64,000 bases of DNA. Origin: Psococerastis gibbosa. Taxonomy: Eukaryota > Arthropoda > Insecta > Psocodea > Psocidae. Shown here in pieces: positions 34,450 to 46,200 of this stretch (its first letter is position 1; every line of letters begins with the position of its first letter). The DNA lies in contig OZ020486.1 of assembly GCA_963971405.1 (NCBI GenBank), forward strand, positions 16,887,419 to 16,951,418. Direction: 5' to 3'. The notes below the pieces were generated by a model that searched no databases, was not told where the DNA came from, and saw only the letters and a list, made by a program, of their open reading frames with translations. The translations under genes and the position numbers were made by a program.

Positions 34450-36370
34450 TATGAGCATGCTTACCAATGGCATTGTAACAGGAATTCGCTTGACTTAAAT
34501 CAAGTACGGGAACAAGTCATCATTAGACTAACGAAGCATAAGTTTATGCACATTAACCAATGAGAGGGAACACATCCAGTTGAAGCATAACATCGTTTGG
34601 ACATGACCGATCTCGTTGGTTTGAATGGCATTCTCAACACACACCCATCCGCTGTACTCAGGCTCCATAAGAGAAGAGTTCGCTACTTGCTAAAACTGGG
34701 ACCTCGTGACAGTTGCAATATGTGACTACCTTTTGCAACTGTCTCTTCACACGTTGTTCTCGAGCATGTCATCTAACGGAAAACATTAGAACCTTATTTT
34801 TTTTTATAAAAAGTGACATGTTCCCTTTTGCACATGGACGACAGACTTCATAACAATAAAAATCATGAATCATCTTTACACAGGATATCACCTAATATAG
34901 CCTAGATGCATTTAATATAATATAGAGATAAAAACAGTCATCTCACTTTTCCTTATTAATATTTATACCGCATGCCTACCAAAATAAATACATACAATAT
35001 AATATATACATAATGCACACATACATGACAAAACTTTTATCCCAGAACGTATACGCTACGCTAATACAATAATTCAGATACAACTGAAGGATTTTCTTGA
35101 ATCTAGGCTAATGCACACACCCTTGAACGAGGTTTCATCGTTGGATGCTGCGGTCAACACGAACGAGAAAAGTCCGTAAAGTGAACTATCCTCCCTATCT
35201 CGTAAAATCTCACGAGACCGGTCTAATACACAGATAATGGACATTGAGCTGAAATCCCCACTCTGCTAAAATGACACAAAGAGGCATGATATCAAGTAGA
35301 ACAAAAGAGAACTTTCTTTGTACTCGCCTGGCATTCATGACGTCACTAATCTCGAAAATTTGCTGAAAGCTCTTAAAAACAAAAGCAACATTACATTGTC
35401 TATATAAAACCATGACGTCATCAAAAGCCAGATTAGCCATTGGGCACAGCTGTCTGTCTGCCCACTGCACCGATATATTTATTGTTTTTGGCATCATATA
35501 TCGATCATTTTACGTGGTATTTATAGGGTGGTTGTGTTTATAATAAATTATAAGTTCATGCAACCGTTTATTTTCAACATAAAGAAATTCGTTGCTGATT
35601 CATACTGTGCCAGTCTGATGAAAAGCCACTGTGTTGTTGTCATAATTTGTAGTAACTTTTGTTCAATTTATTTATTACGCGTAAATAACGGCGGGACTCA
35701 GTCATAAACTTGCTTTCAACACTGCGTTTTGTATTATAAAAAATTGCCGTGGCACGAAGGCTCACAGCTCACAAATAGATGAAGAAGATCCTTTAATTAT
35801 TTGGGATGTTGTAGTCAGGAACATGGCCGGCAGCCACTTTTTCCATATAAATGTAGGTAAGGAGGAACTCAATAGGGCAGAGCGGGCCAAAGTCCAGTGG
35901 ACAATTTTTCTTTTTATGTACAATTTCGAATTTCAACGATCCGTTTTATGGTACAGTTCTCTAACAAGTGGACTAATTAGTGGTACCTACTTAATATTAA
36001 TTTTGGAAATTTTTCGTGTAGGATTAAAGAAAGCCCTTATCCGTTTATATAATTGTCATACTTTGCCGTCCATGTGCAACACATAATGAGTTATATCTAT
36101 ATATCATTGGATTTGTCTTGATAAGATCTATTAAGTGAGCATCATGAATCAAATTTAATATTTTGTATTAGGTACCGTATTTAGTAACAAAAGTAGCTTG
36201 AATCTCACAATCAAAATTAAAAAAAAACTTCTAATTGGGATAATACCAGTTATCCCGTATGAAAAGTTGCATTCCTACAGTATACAGTATATAAAACACG
36301 CAGGTATAGTTTACAATTACAAAATGGGGTTCACATTGCCGTTTCTAGAACTTGAAAATAATCTGTGCAG
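34450..36370. other. no recognisable feature
   Basis: About 1.9 kb without an exon, SINE or inverted repeat that I can support. Open frames of 87-95 residues at 35210-35497 (-) and 35823-36086 (+) lack any family signature. Confidence 0.4.
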
Positions 36371-37290
36371 TTGGATTCCACACGAAAACTTTAATGAAAT
36401 GCTGGCCTTGATCCTTGTTCTGCGCATGTGTCAGAACTTAGGTCGAATTGGCTCTAACCCTCCAACGAGGAAGGTGTACAACTTACAAGTTCCAGAATTT
36501 TAAAATATAGCCTAAAAGTAAAACCTCCAGTACTCATTTTTATCAATAGCTTTTCATGGTCCTTAAATATTATTATAAGCCTAAATGCAACCAGTATGCA
36601 CTGGATTTTGATTATAGCATACCTTCCTATAGGTTTTACTTTTAGGCTATATTTTAAAATTCTGGAACTTTGACTTTATCAAAATTAATGGTTAATTGTT
36701 AGGTATTATTAATTATGGCAGCTAACATAACTAGTTACTGGGCCAAAGATGCGAAAGACCAAAGATGAAAAATGGTTCGTATAGGTTAGGTAATGTAGGC
36801 CCTATATGCAAAATAGTAGGCTATTTATTCCATTTCCAACCATAAGGCACGATATATATATACCGTAATACAATTCAGTAGATTCTCGATTTCGTCATGG
36901 AAAATAGTCAAAACAGTAACTAATTAAATTAGCTGTCATGATTAATAATACCTAACAATTATTATGGTAATAATAATTTGATATAGTCAAAATTCTAGAA
37001 TTTAAAAATATAGCCTAAAAGTAAAACCTATAGGTAGGTAGGTATGCTATGATCAAAATCTAGTACATACTGGTTGCATTTAGGCTTATAATAATGTTTA
37101 AGGACCATGAAAAGCTATTGATAAAAATGAGTGCCGGTGGTTTTACTTTTAGGCTATAGCCTATTTTAAAATTCTGGAACTTGTAAGTACTACACCTTCC
37201 TCGTTGGAGGGGTAGAGTCAATTGGACTAAGTCCTGACACATGCGCAGAACAAGCATCAAGGCCAGCATTTAAGTTTTCGTGATTCCACC
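36371..37290. repeat. 920-bp inverted repeat (long hairpin) containing two MITE copies
   Basis: The left arm 36371-36740 and right arm 36914-37290 are imperfect reverse complements over about 370 bp, separated by a 173-bp loop. Inside each arm is an approximately 185-bp unit with its own terminal inverted repeats. In the left arm these are AGTTCCAGAATTTTAAAATA at about 36489 and TATTTTAAAATTCTGGAACT at about 36671; the counterpart spans about 36992-37182. The homology continues on both sides of the MITE (GCTGGCCTTGATCCTTGTTC on the outer side, GTTAGGTATTATTAAT on the inner side). So a larger block was duplicated in inverted orientation, not just the MITE. Confidence 0.85.
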
Positions 37291-38489
37291 CCATATGCTA
37301 AACACAACTCAAATTAGCGTCACTTGTAGCCTACGCATCTGGATTTAATTTTGGTCGATAACTAAAAGATCATCTTTTATGCAAGTGCAAGAAGTAATTG
37401 ATACAAAATTCTGAATTATAGCATATACAAATGTTTCTATAAATATGCTTAGAGCATAGCAATTACAGCTAGGCCGACATACTGAACTCCTGAAAGTCTA
37501 TAATTTACCGAAATTGGCTATCATCAATGTATTTTCGTCTTACATGGAAACTGAAAGTTAAATCCTATAATTTGCATTTTTGTTGCTGTACCTATTAAAA
37601 ATGAAGGACAAAATTTTAACTTGGTCAAAATTGTATTGGCATTTTCCAAAGTAAAACCAAAAATGCTCTACGTATTGGGTGTGCGATGACAGAAGAAATA
37701 CAAACTCAGCCTAATTAGCTCCCAATGTATTGTATAGACTGGTTGCTGATTGTCTGTCATAGAACAATCGCAAGTGATATCGGAACATTTTCAGTGGTGG
37801 TGTTAATGTAAAAATCGCATGCCCGCTGCCATCGAGAAACTGAATTAACCGTCAACTTTTTATTGTTTTGCTGTGAAATGTTGAGAACTTCAATTTCTGA
37901 ATTGCAACTAGGGTAACCTGAATAATAGTCTAATCGAGGTTATAATTTAATGGCGGCTATATTCTCTAAGCTATGCAATTCATGTTGCTTATTACTGTAT
38001 TGTATACATTCAAATTGAACCCTTATTTATTGTTCTCTTGATTTTTGCTTTCTCTACCTTTTCATTACACACAGTGTATCCTATTGTAATATTCTCTGAC
38101 GGAGCTAAGTTACAGCCTTTGCAGTCATTTGAAGTCTACTAAATAATATTTCTCATTTTTGACTCGATCGTTGTACGATATAACGATTACGTGACCAGTC
38201 GTCGTGATGTGCTTGACTAAAAAAGAAACAAAGGTACCTCGCACACCGTTAGGTTAAGGGAGCCTTCGATATATGTTGTTATGTCAATAATGCTGAGTAA
38301 TACACGAATTATTATAATTATTAAATAAAACTTATATCATCTAGAATCGTACCCGAACTTGGCTAAGTCACACTTACTAGTACCATTACATATTCAAATA
38401 CATATTTATTTATTTACACATAGCCTATGAGTGTACGTCAAATACGATATATAAGAACCGGTCCGAGTTTACTCGAACATAAAACATAA
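37291..38489. other. no recognisable feature
   Basis: AT-rich. Nothing supported apart from a short R4-like word (ACCGGTCCGAGTTTACTCG) at about 38458-38476, at the edge of the next repeat. Confidence 0.4.
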
Positions 38490-38769
38490 AACCCCCCGAA
38501 TTGAGTTAGCCCAAAATAAATAAAATGGTCCCGAGTTATGATTTTTGAGAAACCTACATGTCCAATTTCACACAAATCCACCGAGTAGTTTGCCCGGAAA
38601 TCGATGAACAGACAGACAGACTGACTGACAGACAGACAGACAGACAGACAGACATTTCGTAAAAATGGGTTCCTGGGACCTCAAAACGTGTAAATCCGTT
38701 GTAATCTCGGTATCGAAAATTTCGACCATCACAAAGCTTTCCTTATACTACGTATAAATTGGAAAGCAA
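38490..38769 (-). repeat. dispersed repeat R3, copy 3
   Basis: Reverse complement of the repeat at 14249. It contains a (CAGA)n tract at about 38608-38652, then CATTTCGTAAAAATGGGTTC, GGGACCTCAAAACGTG and CCTTATACTACGTATAAATT. A (TA)n tract follows at 38780-38802. Confidence 0.85.
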
Positions 38770-38867
38770 AAATATACGTTATATATATATATATATATAT
38801 ATGTTATATATACGTTAAACATTAAAATTACATTTGTACACATTGGTAAGCCTTGTCAATTGTCAGG

Positions 38868-39082
38868 ACATCTAGAGTAGTGGTACGGACTCTGACTTTT
38901 ACCCGAAAGGTTGTTGGTTCGAGTCCTACACTTCCTTTTTCTGGCCATGCTTCGGAGGGCATATAAAGCAGGTGGTCCCGGGCCTTCCTAGTTGAGTGTA
39001 AGAGAGGGCTTCATAGCCCTAACTCCGCTAGGTTGGCTTACTAATAGAACAAAAAAGTCTTTATTTATTTATTTATTTGTCG
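38868..39082 (+). repeat. SINE-3 (tRNA-derived), copy 2
   Basis: B box GGTTCGAGTCC is intact at 38916-38926 and the A box is decayed. CATGCTTCGGAGGGCATATA is shared with 19837-20112. The tail is (TTTA)n at about 39058-39080. A related, eroded minus copy is at 45700-45950. Confidence 0.75.
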
Positions 39083-39700
39083 CTAGGTTGACAACCAAGA
39101 CGTATACAAGTTTGCCAGCGGATAAAAACTCTTGTGGTCGTTGGCAGAGAAAGTTCAAAGGCCCATAAGAAGTTTAGGGAACTCAACATAATTATACATA
39201 AATTATGTCAGCTGAATGAACAGATGATATTGTGATATATTCTATTATTAGTATTATTTTGTATCGGAAAGATTACCGTGTAGAATTATTAGTGAGGTAA
39301 AGAACTGACTAGAACACAAGCTGCACGAAGAAAGGAAATTGGAAGTCAATTAATTCTTGCAAAGGCTATTTTTACATTGCGTACACGCAATGCATACCTA
39401 ACAACTTCTGAAACATATTCTCCCCTTGGGTAACCATATCTGTTCTTGATTACCTAAGTAAAAAACAGACCTACAATGATATTTTTTATTTCCAATGTCA
39501 TTGGAGAGTAAAATATAGGTTGGCCAGAAATTTGAAAAAGGAAATCAGTGCTCAACATTATAATGGGTTCTAAGGCCCGTTGGGGGAGTACTTCAATCAC
39601 TGGATTTATGAATAACTGTGCAGGGTGTTAAGCATTTTTATCTATAGTATATCAGAAGCCTTTCTATTAGTTTCTTGCAACGTACAAGTATAGGTATAGG
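39083..39700. other. no recognisable feature
   Basis: AT-rich spacer without supported features. Confidence 0.4.
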
Positions 39701-39900
39701 CATGGCCGTGCCCAGGGGGGTGGTCCAAGGGGTCCGGACCCCCCCCCCCCCCAAAAAATAAATTTTCTTATGTAAACCTGTATTGTTTGAAGAATTCATC
39801 CATTAATTCATTAATAAATTAGATTTAAAAAAAATTGGACCCCCCCCCCCCGAAATCGAAATTTGGGCATAGGCCAATGCCGGCAGCAAGCATGCACAAA
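39701..39900. repeat. poly-C-bearing dispersed repeat end
   Basis: CATGGCCGTGCCCAGGGG then GTCCGGACC and a long C run, and a second C run about 110 bp further (39840-39850). Related words occur at 4311 (CATGGCCGTACCCAG), 15020, 54120 and 54860. The class is unknown. Confidence 0.5.
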
Positions 39901-40119
39901 GCAGATCATGAAATGGATTTGGGGGTTCCGGGAGGTTTCTCCCTGGAATTAATTTTTGAAAATGATTTAAAAGCATAGGTTTTAAAGTAATGCTAATTCA
40001 GTATATTTTTGTGACATTTTCATTTGCAGTCAGTACCCAGGACATTGTCATAATTAGCACGGATAGTCGCACTAGTAAAATATTGTGTCGTTGCAATATT
40101 TGCGCTTGTTTTGTTGCAG

Positions 40120-40296
40120 TCCCAACGAAGCGTCCGGCCACAGCCGTCTGCAGCACCCGCGTATGAGTCTGCTGGGGCGGCCCATCAACTATCGTGGCAA
40201 CAGAAGAGACGCTCGCTACAGACGGACGCAGTCCCGCATTTACAATTTCCTGGAGAGGCCTCGGGGCATACGTGCCATCCTCTACCACATCTGCGT
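40120..40296 (+). CDS. KCNQ: KCNQ exon: cytoplasmic N-terminus to start of S1
   Basis: The acceptor TTTTGTTGCAG ends at 40119 and the donor GTAAGT starts at 40297. The 58 complete codons include [19 protein letters not shown], then [17 protein letters not shown], the conserved pre-S1 motif of KCNQ channels, and IRAILYHIC at the start of S1. One base is carried in at the 5' side and two are carried out to exon 2 (GT|A gives Val). The Met at 40165-40167 could be an isoform start, but the open acceptor upstream says this is an internal exon. Odd point: the usual Trp after ERPRG is Ile here. Confidence 0.92.
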
Positions 40297-43200
40297 GTAA
40301 GTAGTGAAGTGGAACCCCCACTATGTCCGTATTGTCAATGACATTATATAATGTAATAATATTGCCTGCAGAATATCAGTAGCCACTATTTACTCGATCC
40401 CGAAGCTTAAGACAATATTATATGCCCTAAGACACATAATAGTCTCCTTATTAACTTTGTACAACTGACTGTCATGAACAACAACAAACTTCCTGGATTT
40501 GAGTTATATCATAACTAAATGAAATTATCATCACCCTACTGTATCAAAAGTTACAACTACGGGATTTATCTTACATTGTTTCACAACCAAACGATGCGGC
40601 TTCATCTAAAGACACAAAAACTTAAAAAATTTTATAATTGAAAACATTTAATTTGCTTGGTTTCATAAATGACCGATTCAACTGTTCTTGACATTTAATG
40701 GCAAACGCTTGCTCACAGTCGCCTCTGTAAATATAAGACTTTATTGGAGCGATTTCCCGTACACAGCTATAATGGGGTGACTTCATTCAGCCCCAAAAAA
40801 GGATAGCCTCATAACAAAAACAGTAGCTCATTAGTACTGACTTTATGAAGAGAAGCCCTGACCTATTTGGGGAATATATAGGTTGATGTGGAGACCGCAG
40901 CACGGTGACACCCCCTCCGATCGAATTCTCATTAAATTTTCAAGTCTCCGTTTTGGATTTTTTCTTGAAAATAATAAGTGATGTTCACTTTGACAGGGAG
41001 AGAAGCTGGAATTATTTTTGAAAATATAGAGTTATCGAATGCCACATAATTTTTTTTAACTATTTGTGTTGTCGTATACCTGTCAAATTATTTCAGTTGA
41101 TGCTGTTTATTTTCTCATCTTCCCATATATATTGCAAATGGATGGCTGATACTTTAGTTTTTATTGAATAATACAGTGGCTTTTCAACGAGCTTATTAAG
41201 CTAATAATTTCCACGCTCGGCATGATACATCAGTCAGACTTGCTCTTATTTAAGTTTTAAAAGTCAAGACAACAACCCACTTTTAAATTGTATACCTAGC
41301 AGTGCTAGGGAAGTTTAAGACTCCATCAGATAATTTGACTGCCGTTTTTTTTTGTAACAGTCAATATTTGACAACATTTATTCAGTTAGTCTTTTAAATA
41401 GGGCTATGTCTTCTGTTGCAGATTTTGTATGGTTTTCGCTTGCCTAGTGCTCAGTGTTCTTTCTACTATTGACGATTATCAAGAACTAGGCAACGGTCTG
41501 GTTTTCTACATGGAAATTATGGCTCTCGTTTGGTTCTCCACTGAATTCGCCTTCAGGTGGGTTGCTTCAGCCACATTCGGGAAGGTGTTGACACATTTTG
41601 TAATCCAGCTTCAGCATAAATTACCGTCTCCCGCAGCTTTCTTTGTTACGAAACTGATTTATGAAGTTCATTCTGCAAACACTAAGGCTAAAAGAACCAG
41701 ATCTGACGATATCTCACGTACTGTCAGGGGTAATAAGAGATAAGAAGACGCCTCAAGGCCGTCGACAGAGGGGGCAACTGGGCAAGCGCCCCGGGATGTC
41801 CGTCACGATAAAAATTTTCACTTGCTTTTCAGAAAAACCATGCCAAACAATTCAGCTATTTTACACGACTATATATCTTCAAACGTTATAGGGTTGATTA
41901 GTGTTTCTATGCAGAACAAAACTAGTGGAAATCAGAGTCAGGCCCTTGAACGCAGTAGGCCTACATTGCGTTAGAAAGGCACCTCCCCCATTTATAAGAA
42001 ATAGATTATTGTGTGTCCAATCATTTGTACCGGGAATATCTGACCCATTACCTATCTGCTGGCAGGTACGCGTCATTGCCTGCACTTCTCTGTAGATTTC
42101 AGTTATTAATTGAGATTATGCGATACGACAATATGGCACTTAAAGGCATAATCGCCAGCCACAAATAGGGGTTACACTGTTAAGGAGCCTCGAAATATTA
42201 TTGTTATGTCTGCGATCCGGCCTCTTCCACCAATGACGTGAATTTGAGGTGATTCTATTAATCCTATTCAGCTGACGGTCCAACTTTTTTCTCCTGTAAC
42301 TTATTCTCACTTTAATGAACTGTAATAATAAATTTGGTATATTGTAATTCCCCATTACATTATACTAATGATCGTAAATATTACATACCGTAACGCAGGT
42401 AGATCACGTACGTCTTCTTTGCATTAGGTCTGTCAAATTAGAAAAAGAAAAAGAAAGAAAATGACATCTTTTTTTGAGACTATTGACTTATTTCAGAACA
42501 TATGAGTGCCTTTTATGTTAGAATGATTATCTATCATTATTTCACACGTTTAAAAGCTGGAGCAATTTGAAATAAAGCTGGAAATAACGAGAATAATTCC
42601 ACTTGTCTTCCGCAAAAGGAAAACTTCTGGAAAATATTGCTGGAATTGTGTAAGCCTTGACTAGCCTACATATTTTTAGTTACTACATTATATTGGTATA
42701 CAATACATTATTGACGGTTTCAAGAAATGTTTTAATTTTTTCCACATTTCAGGCTTTGGTCTTCCGGGTGTCGATCAAGATACCAAGGAAAATTAGGAAA
42801 AATTAAATTTTTGAGACAACCATTCTGTGTAATAGGTACGTTTTAATGTAGGCATACCCCTGTTCGTGTTTGATTTTATGTGGTTTCTTATTATATATAT
42901 ACGATACTTTTCCAAGATTTTACATTACGTGAACATGAATTCATTGTAAAGGCGGGGATTCCACCAACCGGCTAGGACTAAAAACAAAAACGGTGACGTG
43001 GTAGCAGACATTCAAGACTTAGGCGGGGTTTCCACCGACCTCGCATTGCAGAATGCCAATGACATTGACGGAAATGTTTGTTTTCCTCTATGCCATAATA
43101 GTTAAAATGGATCAATGATCATACGCAGTAAAATCACAAACAAACAAACTAAAATTAAAAAATGGCGTTATGGGATATGTTAAGTACAAACATTTTAATA

Positions 43201-46200
43201 GATTTTTATAAAATAAAAAAAATTCTAATTTCCGTCAATGTCATTTGCATTCTGCAATGCGAGATCGGTCTAAGTCTTGAATGTCTGCTACCACATCACC
43301 GTTTTTGTATTTAGCCCTAGCCGGTCTGTGGAATCCCCCCCAAAAAGACGAATTTACGTTAGCATAGTTATATATTAATAAATATATATATATATATCAA
43401 AAGGACGAAATTCCCATTCAACTGTATAATGGAGAAAATAAGTGGTTACCGTGTCAAATGACCAATCGTTAATAAGTAAGATAGTGCACGTTTCCACCAA
43501 ATAGAGCAGCAAGTATTATCACGAGGTATGATTGTATGAACTGTCTTTCTCAGACAACAACCGATCCCCAGCAGCCTGATCGAGGCAATTATAATACCGG
43601 GGTAAAATAAATACCCTAGGATTATAACTGTAAAGAAACAAACTTTGAATACCACTTTCCATTATAAAATTATCTTGTTTACATTTTTAATAACAGGGGA
43701 TTAAATAAATACTGGTATTATAATCGCCTCGATCAGGCTGCAGGAGGTTCATTCCAAACGGCTAATCTCCATAATATGTTCGTTGGCAAAACAGCCAATC
43801 TCTAAAACATTTTTTCTTTATTAATGTTTTGAGATTTTGAATAACAATCATGAAATTGAGAAAGGGAAACTACTTTTTAACAATTGAAATAGATAACAAA
43901 TTTTCCAGCTCAGGCGATTTCCCAAAAACAGACAACAGACATTACAAATGGTTCCTGATTTCTACCGCAAAAGTAGAGATCGGTCGTTTGGCAAGTAGAG
44001 GTCTCAATATCCATCGAATATTAATTGTACGCTGCGTGTGTTGAATAGGTTAGTATAGGCCTATATTTTCGACAGTGCTTAATTTAGCATATCTCTCCTA
44101 TTTCCGATTTAGAAAAGAAACGGTAATTTCCGTTGGAACAAATGTGATATTTTCATAACCTAAATGATTAGTCGTGTTTGATACTGAAACAGTAAAAGGT
44201 CGGATGCTTTTTTAAACAGCATAACATAAAAATAATTCAATTTAATACGGTATGATTAATTCATTGCATGAAAAGTCGGGATTTTACTATTTCAGATGTA
44301 ATAACAATACTTGCTTCACTGGCGGTGTTGTCGTTCGGATTTGGAGGGTCCGCTACGGCGCTTCGGAGTCTCCGCTTCTTCCAAATTCTGCGTCTCGTTC
44401 GGATGGACCGACGAGGGGGCACATGGAAACTCCTTGGCTCCGTTGTTTACGCACACAGACAGGTAATTACATTGATAAAGTGGAACAAGTTTTGATTTAG
44501 ATAATATGATGTCATGGGCTTATGATCGCAGGGATTTCGGCTACCTCTTCAACCAAAGTTAGTTTAAAGTCAGTGTTACTATTCGTTATTTTTACTGCTG
44601 CACCTTATCCTCAGTCCTGTTCTGTGCGTCCTTGGTTGAGAGCTCCAAACTTCCCATATCTTTGGTGATCTATCTTGCCATTGTAACTTTTGACCTCCCT
44701 TGTGGTCTTCTTCCTTGTAACTCTCGGTTCGTTACTCTTTTGACTAGGTGGTTTTCGTCTCTACGTGGTACGTGTCCCCAATAGTACAGCCTCTTTTTTC
44801 TCAGTTTCTGTTTCAGTTTGTGTATTCTCATAATCCCATAAAATTATAAGAGTGTAATATAAGAGTAGATTATTATTATTATATGTATAAAACAAAATAA
44901 AATAAACATTATAAATAAATAACAAAAATAAATGATTAAGCCTTGTTTAGCAGCACTGTATGAGTCTTTTGTCCCAAATAAGCGCTAGCTTGGGGATGCG
45001 GGATGGTATTATTATGTATTGTATTTTTGTAATACATGCTCCTAGTCCAGGGAATACTGAACAAGGAAAAGAAAGAATGAAGAAAGATTATTATATTTAT
45101 ATATTGGTACAGGCACGGTGTACACCAGTTACGCCTATACAAACAAAGATATCAAAGAAAACATGAGAATAGAAGTGCCGTCGTTTCCTGCCATGCTCTT
45201 CTATTACCTACCAACAAAAAAAAAACAGAAACAAAACATAACAATGAAAATTACAATTTAAGCTATAAACCTTATTTTTGAAACTCAGACACCGACTATA
45301 CATTGACTCAATCGATCAGAAGTTTTCGATTATGCTCTCATTTGTAACACGGATTTATATTGAACAGCAGTTCGACCAAAGAAATTCGTCTTACTTTGCG
45401 AATGCGGTATCTTCAAGACAGAGAAGGAAATTAATGGTGATTTATTTCGAGAGTGGAGAAGTACACTTTCACCTGTGAACTTCCACTCTCAATGCCATTC
45501 ATTCCGTAACACGCCATGCAAAAATTAAATAAAAAATGTATACTATATTTAAACATGTAGACCTGTGTGGAAACTTGCTCGTTACAATATGTACGGTAGG
45601 GGAAAGGCTTTGCAACCTCCGGTTCCCCCTAAAAGTGCGCCTGGCGGAACTACTTTCTGTCTGTTGCATGGCTGCATATTAATAATGATTTTTTGTTTTC
45701 TTACTAAGTGCAACCTAGCGGAGTTAGGGTTTACACTCAACTAGGAAACCCCAGGACCCCCTGCTTTACATTCCCTCCTCTTCTTCCTCTTCACCCTTAG
45801 TGCCACATGCGCAGTGTGTGGGGGGGGGGGTCACCCCGAACCCATTTCCTGAACTAGCCCCGGTCGGACGCTAACGCCTTGAGCTCGGCCCTCCGAAGCC
45901 AGAAAATATAGCGAGTGTGTCCGTGTGTTGGAGTCCGTACCACAACTCTACATGTCCATATAGGCTATATTGATTTGTTTTATCGCAATAATCCAAGAAG
46001 AGGAATTAATATTTTTATTAATTTTAGGTTTCAGGCTAAAAGAGATGGGAAAGTGATGAGGGTGCATTATTCTGATTGGATTTGGGCCATTAGATGGATG
46101 AATTAGGTTCAACAGGTTTTAAGAGGTTTTTCATTCTATGTAATCTATTTTCAACCATTTTTAGTTCCATCTCACTCTATTACTTCACTGCACGCTATCC

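Noticed and set aside
38608-38652. (CAGA)n tract as an independent microsatellite or regulatory element
   Set aside because: It is the internal tract of dispersed repeat R3, present at the same place in the other two copies.
41429-41743. Reading the KCNQ S1-S2 region as one 104-residue ORF
   Set aside because: The part after 41556 is intron: a GTGGGT donor follows EFAFR, and the next conserved residues (LWSSGC) resume at 42753.
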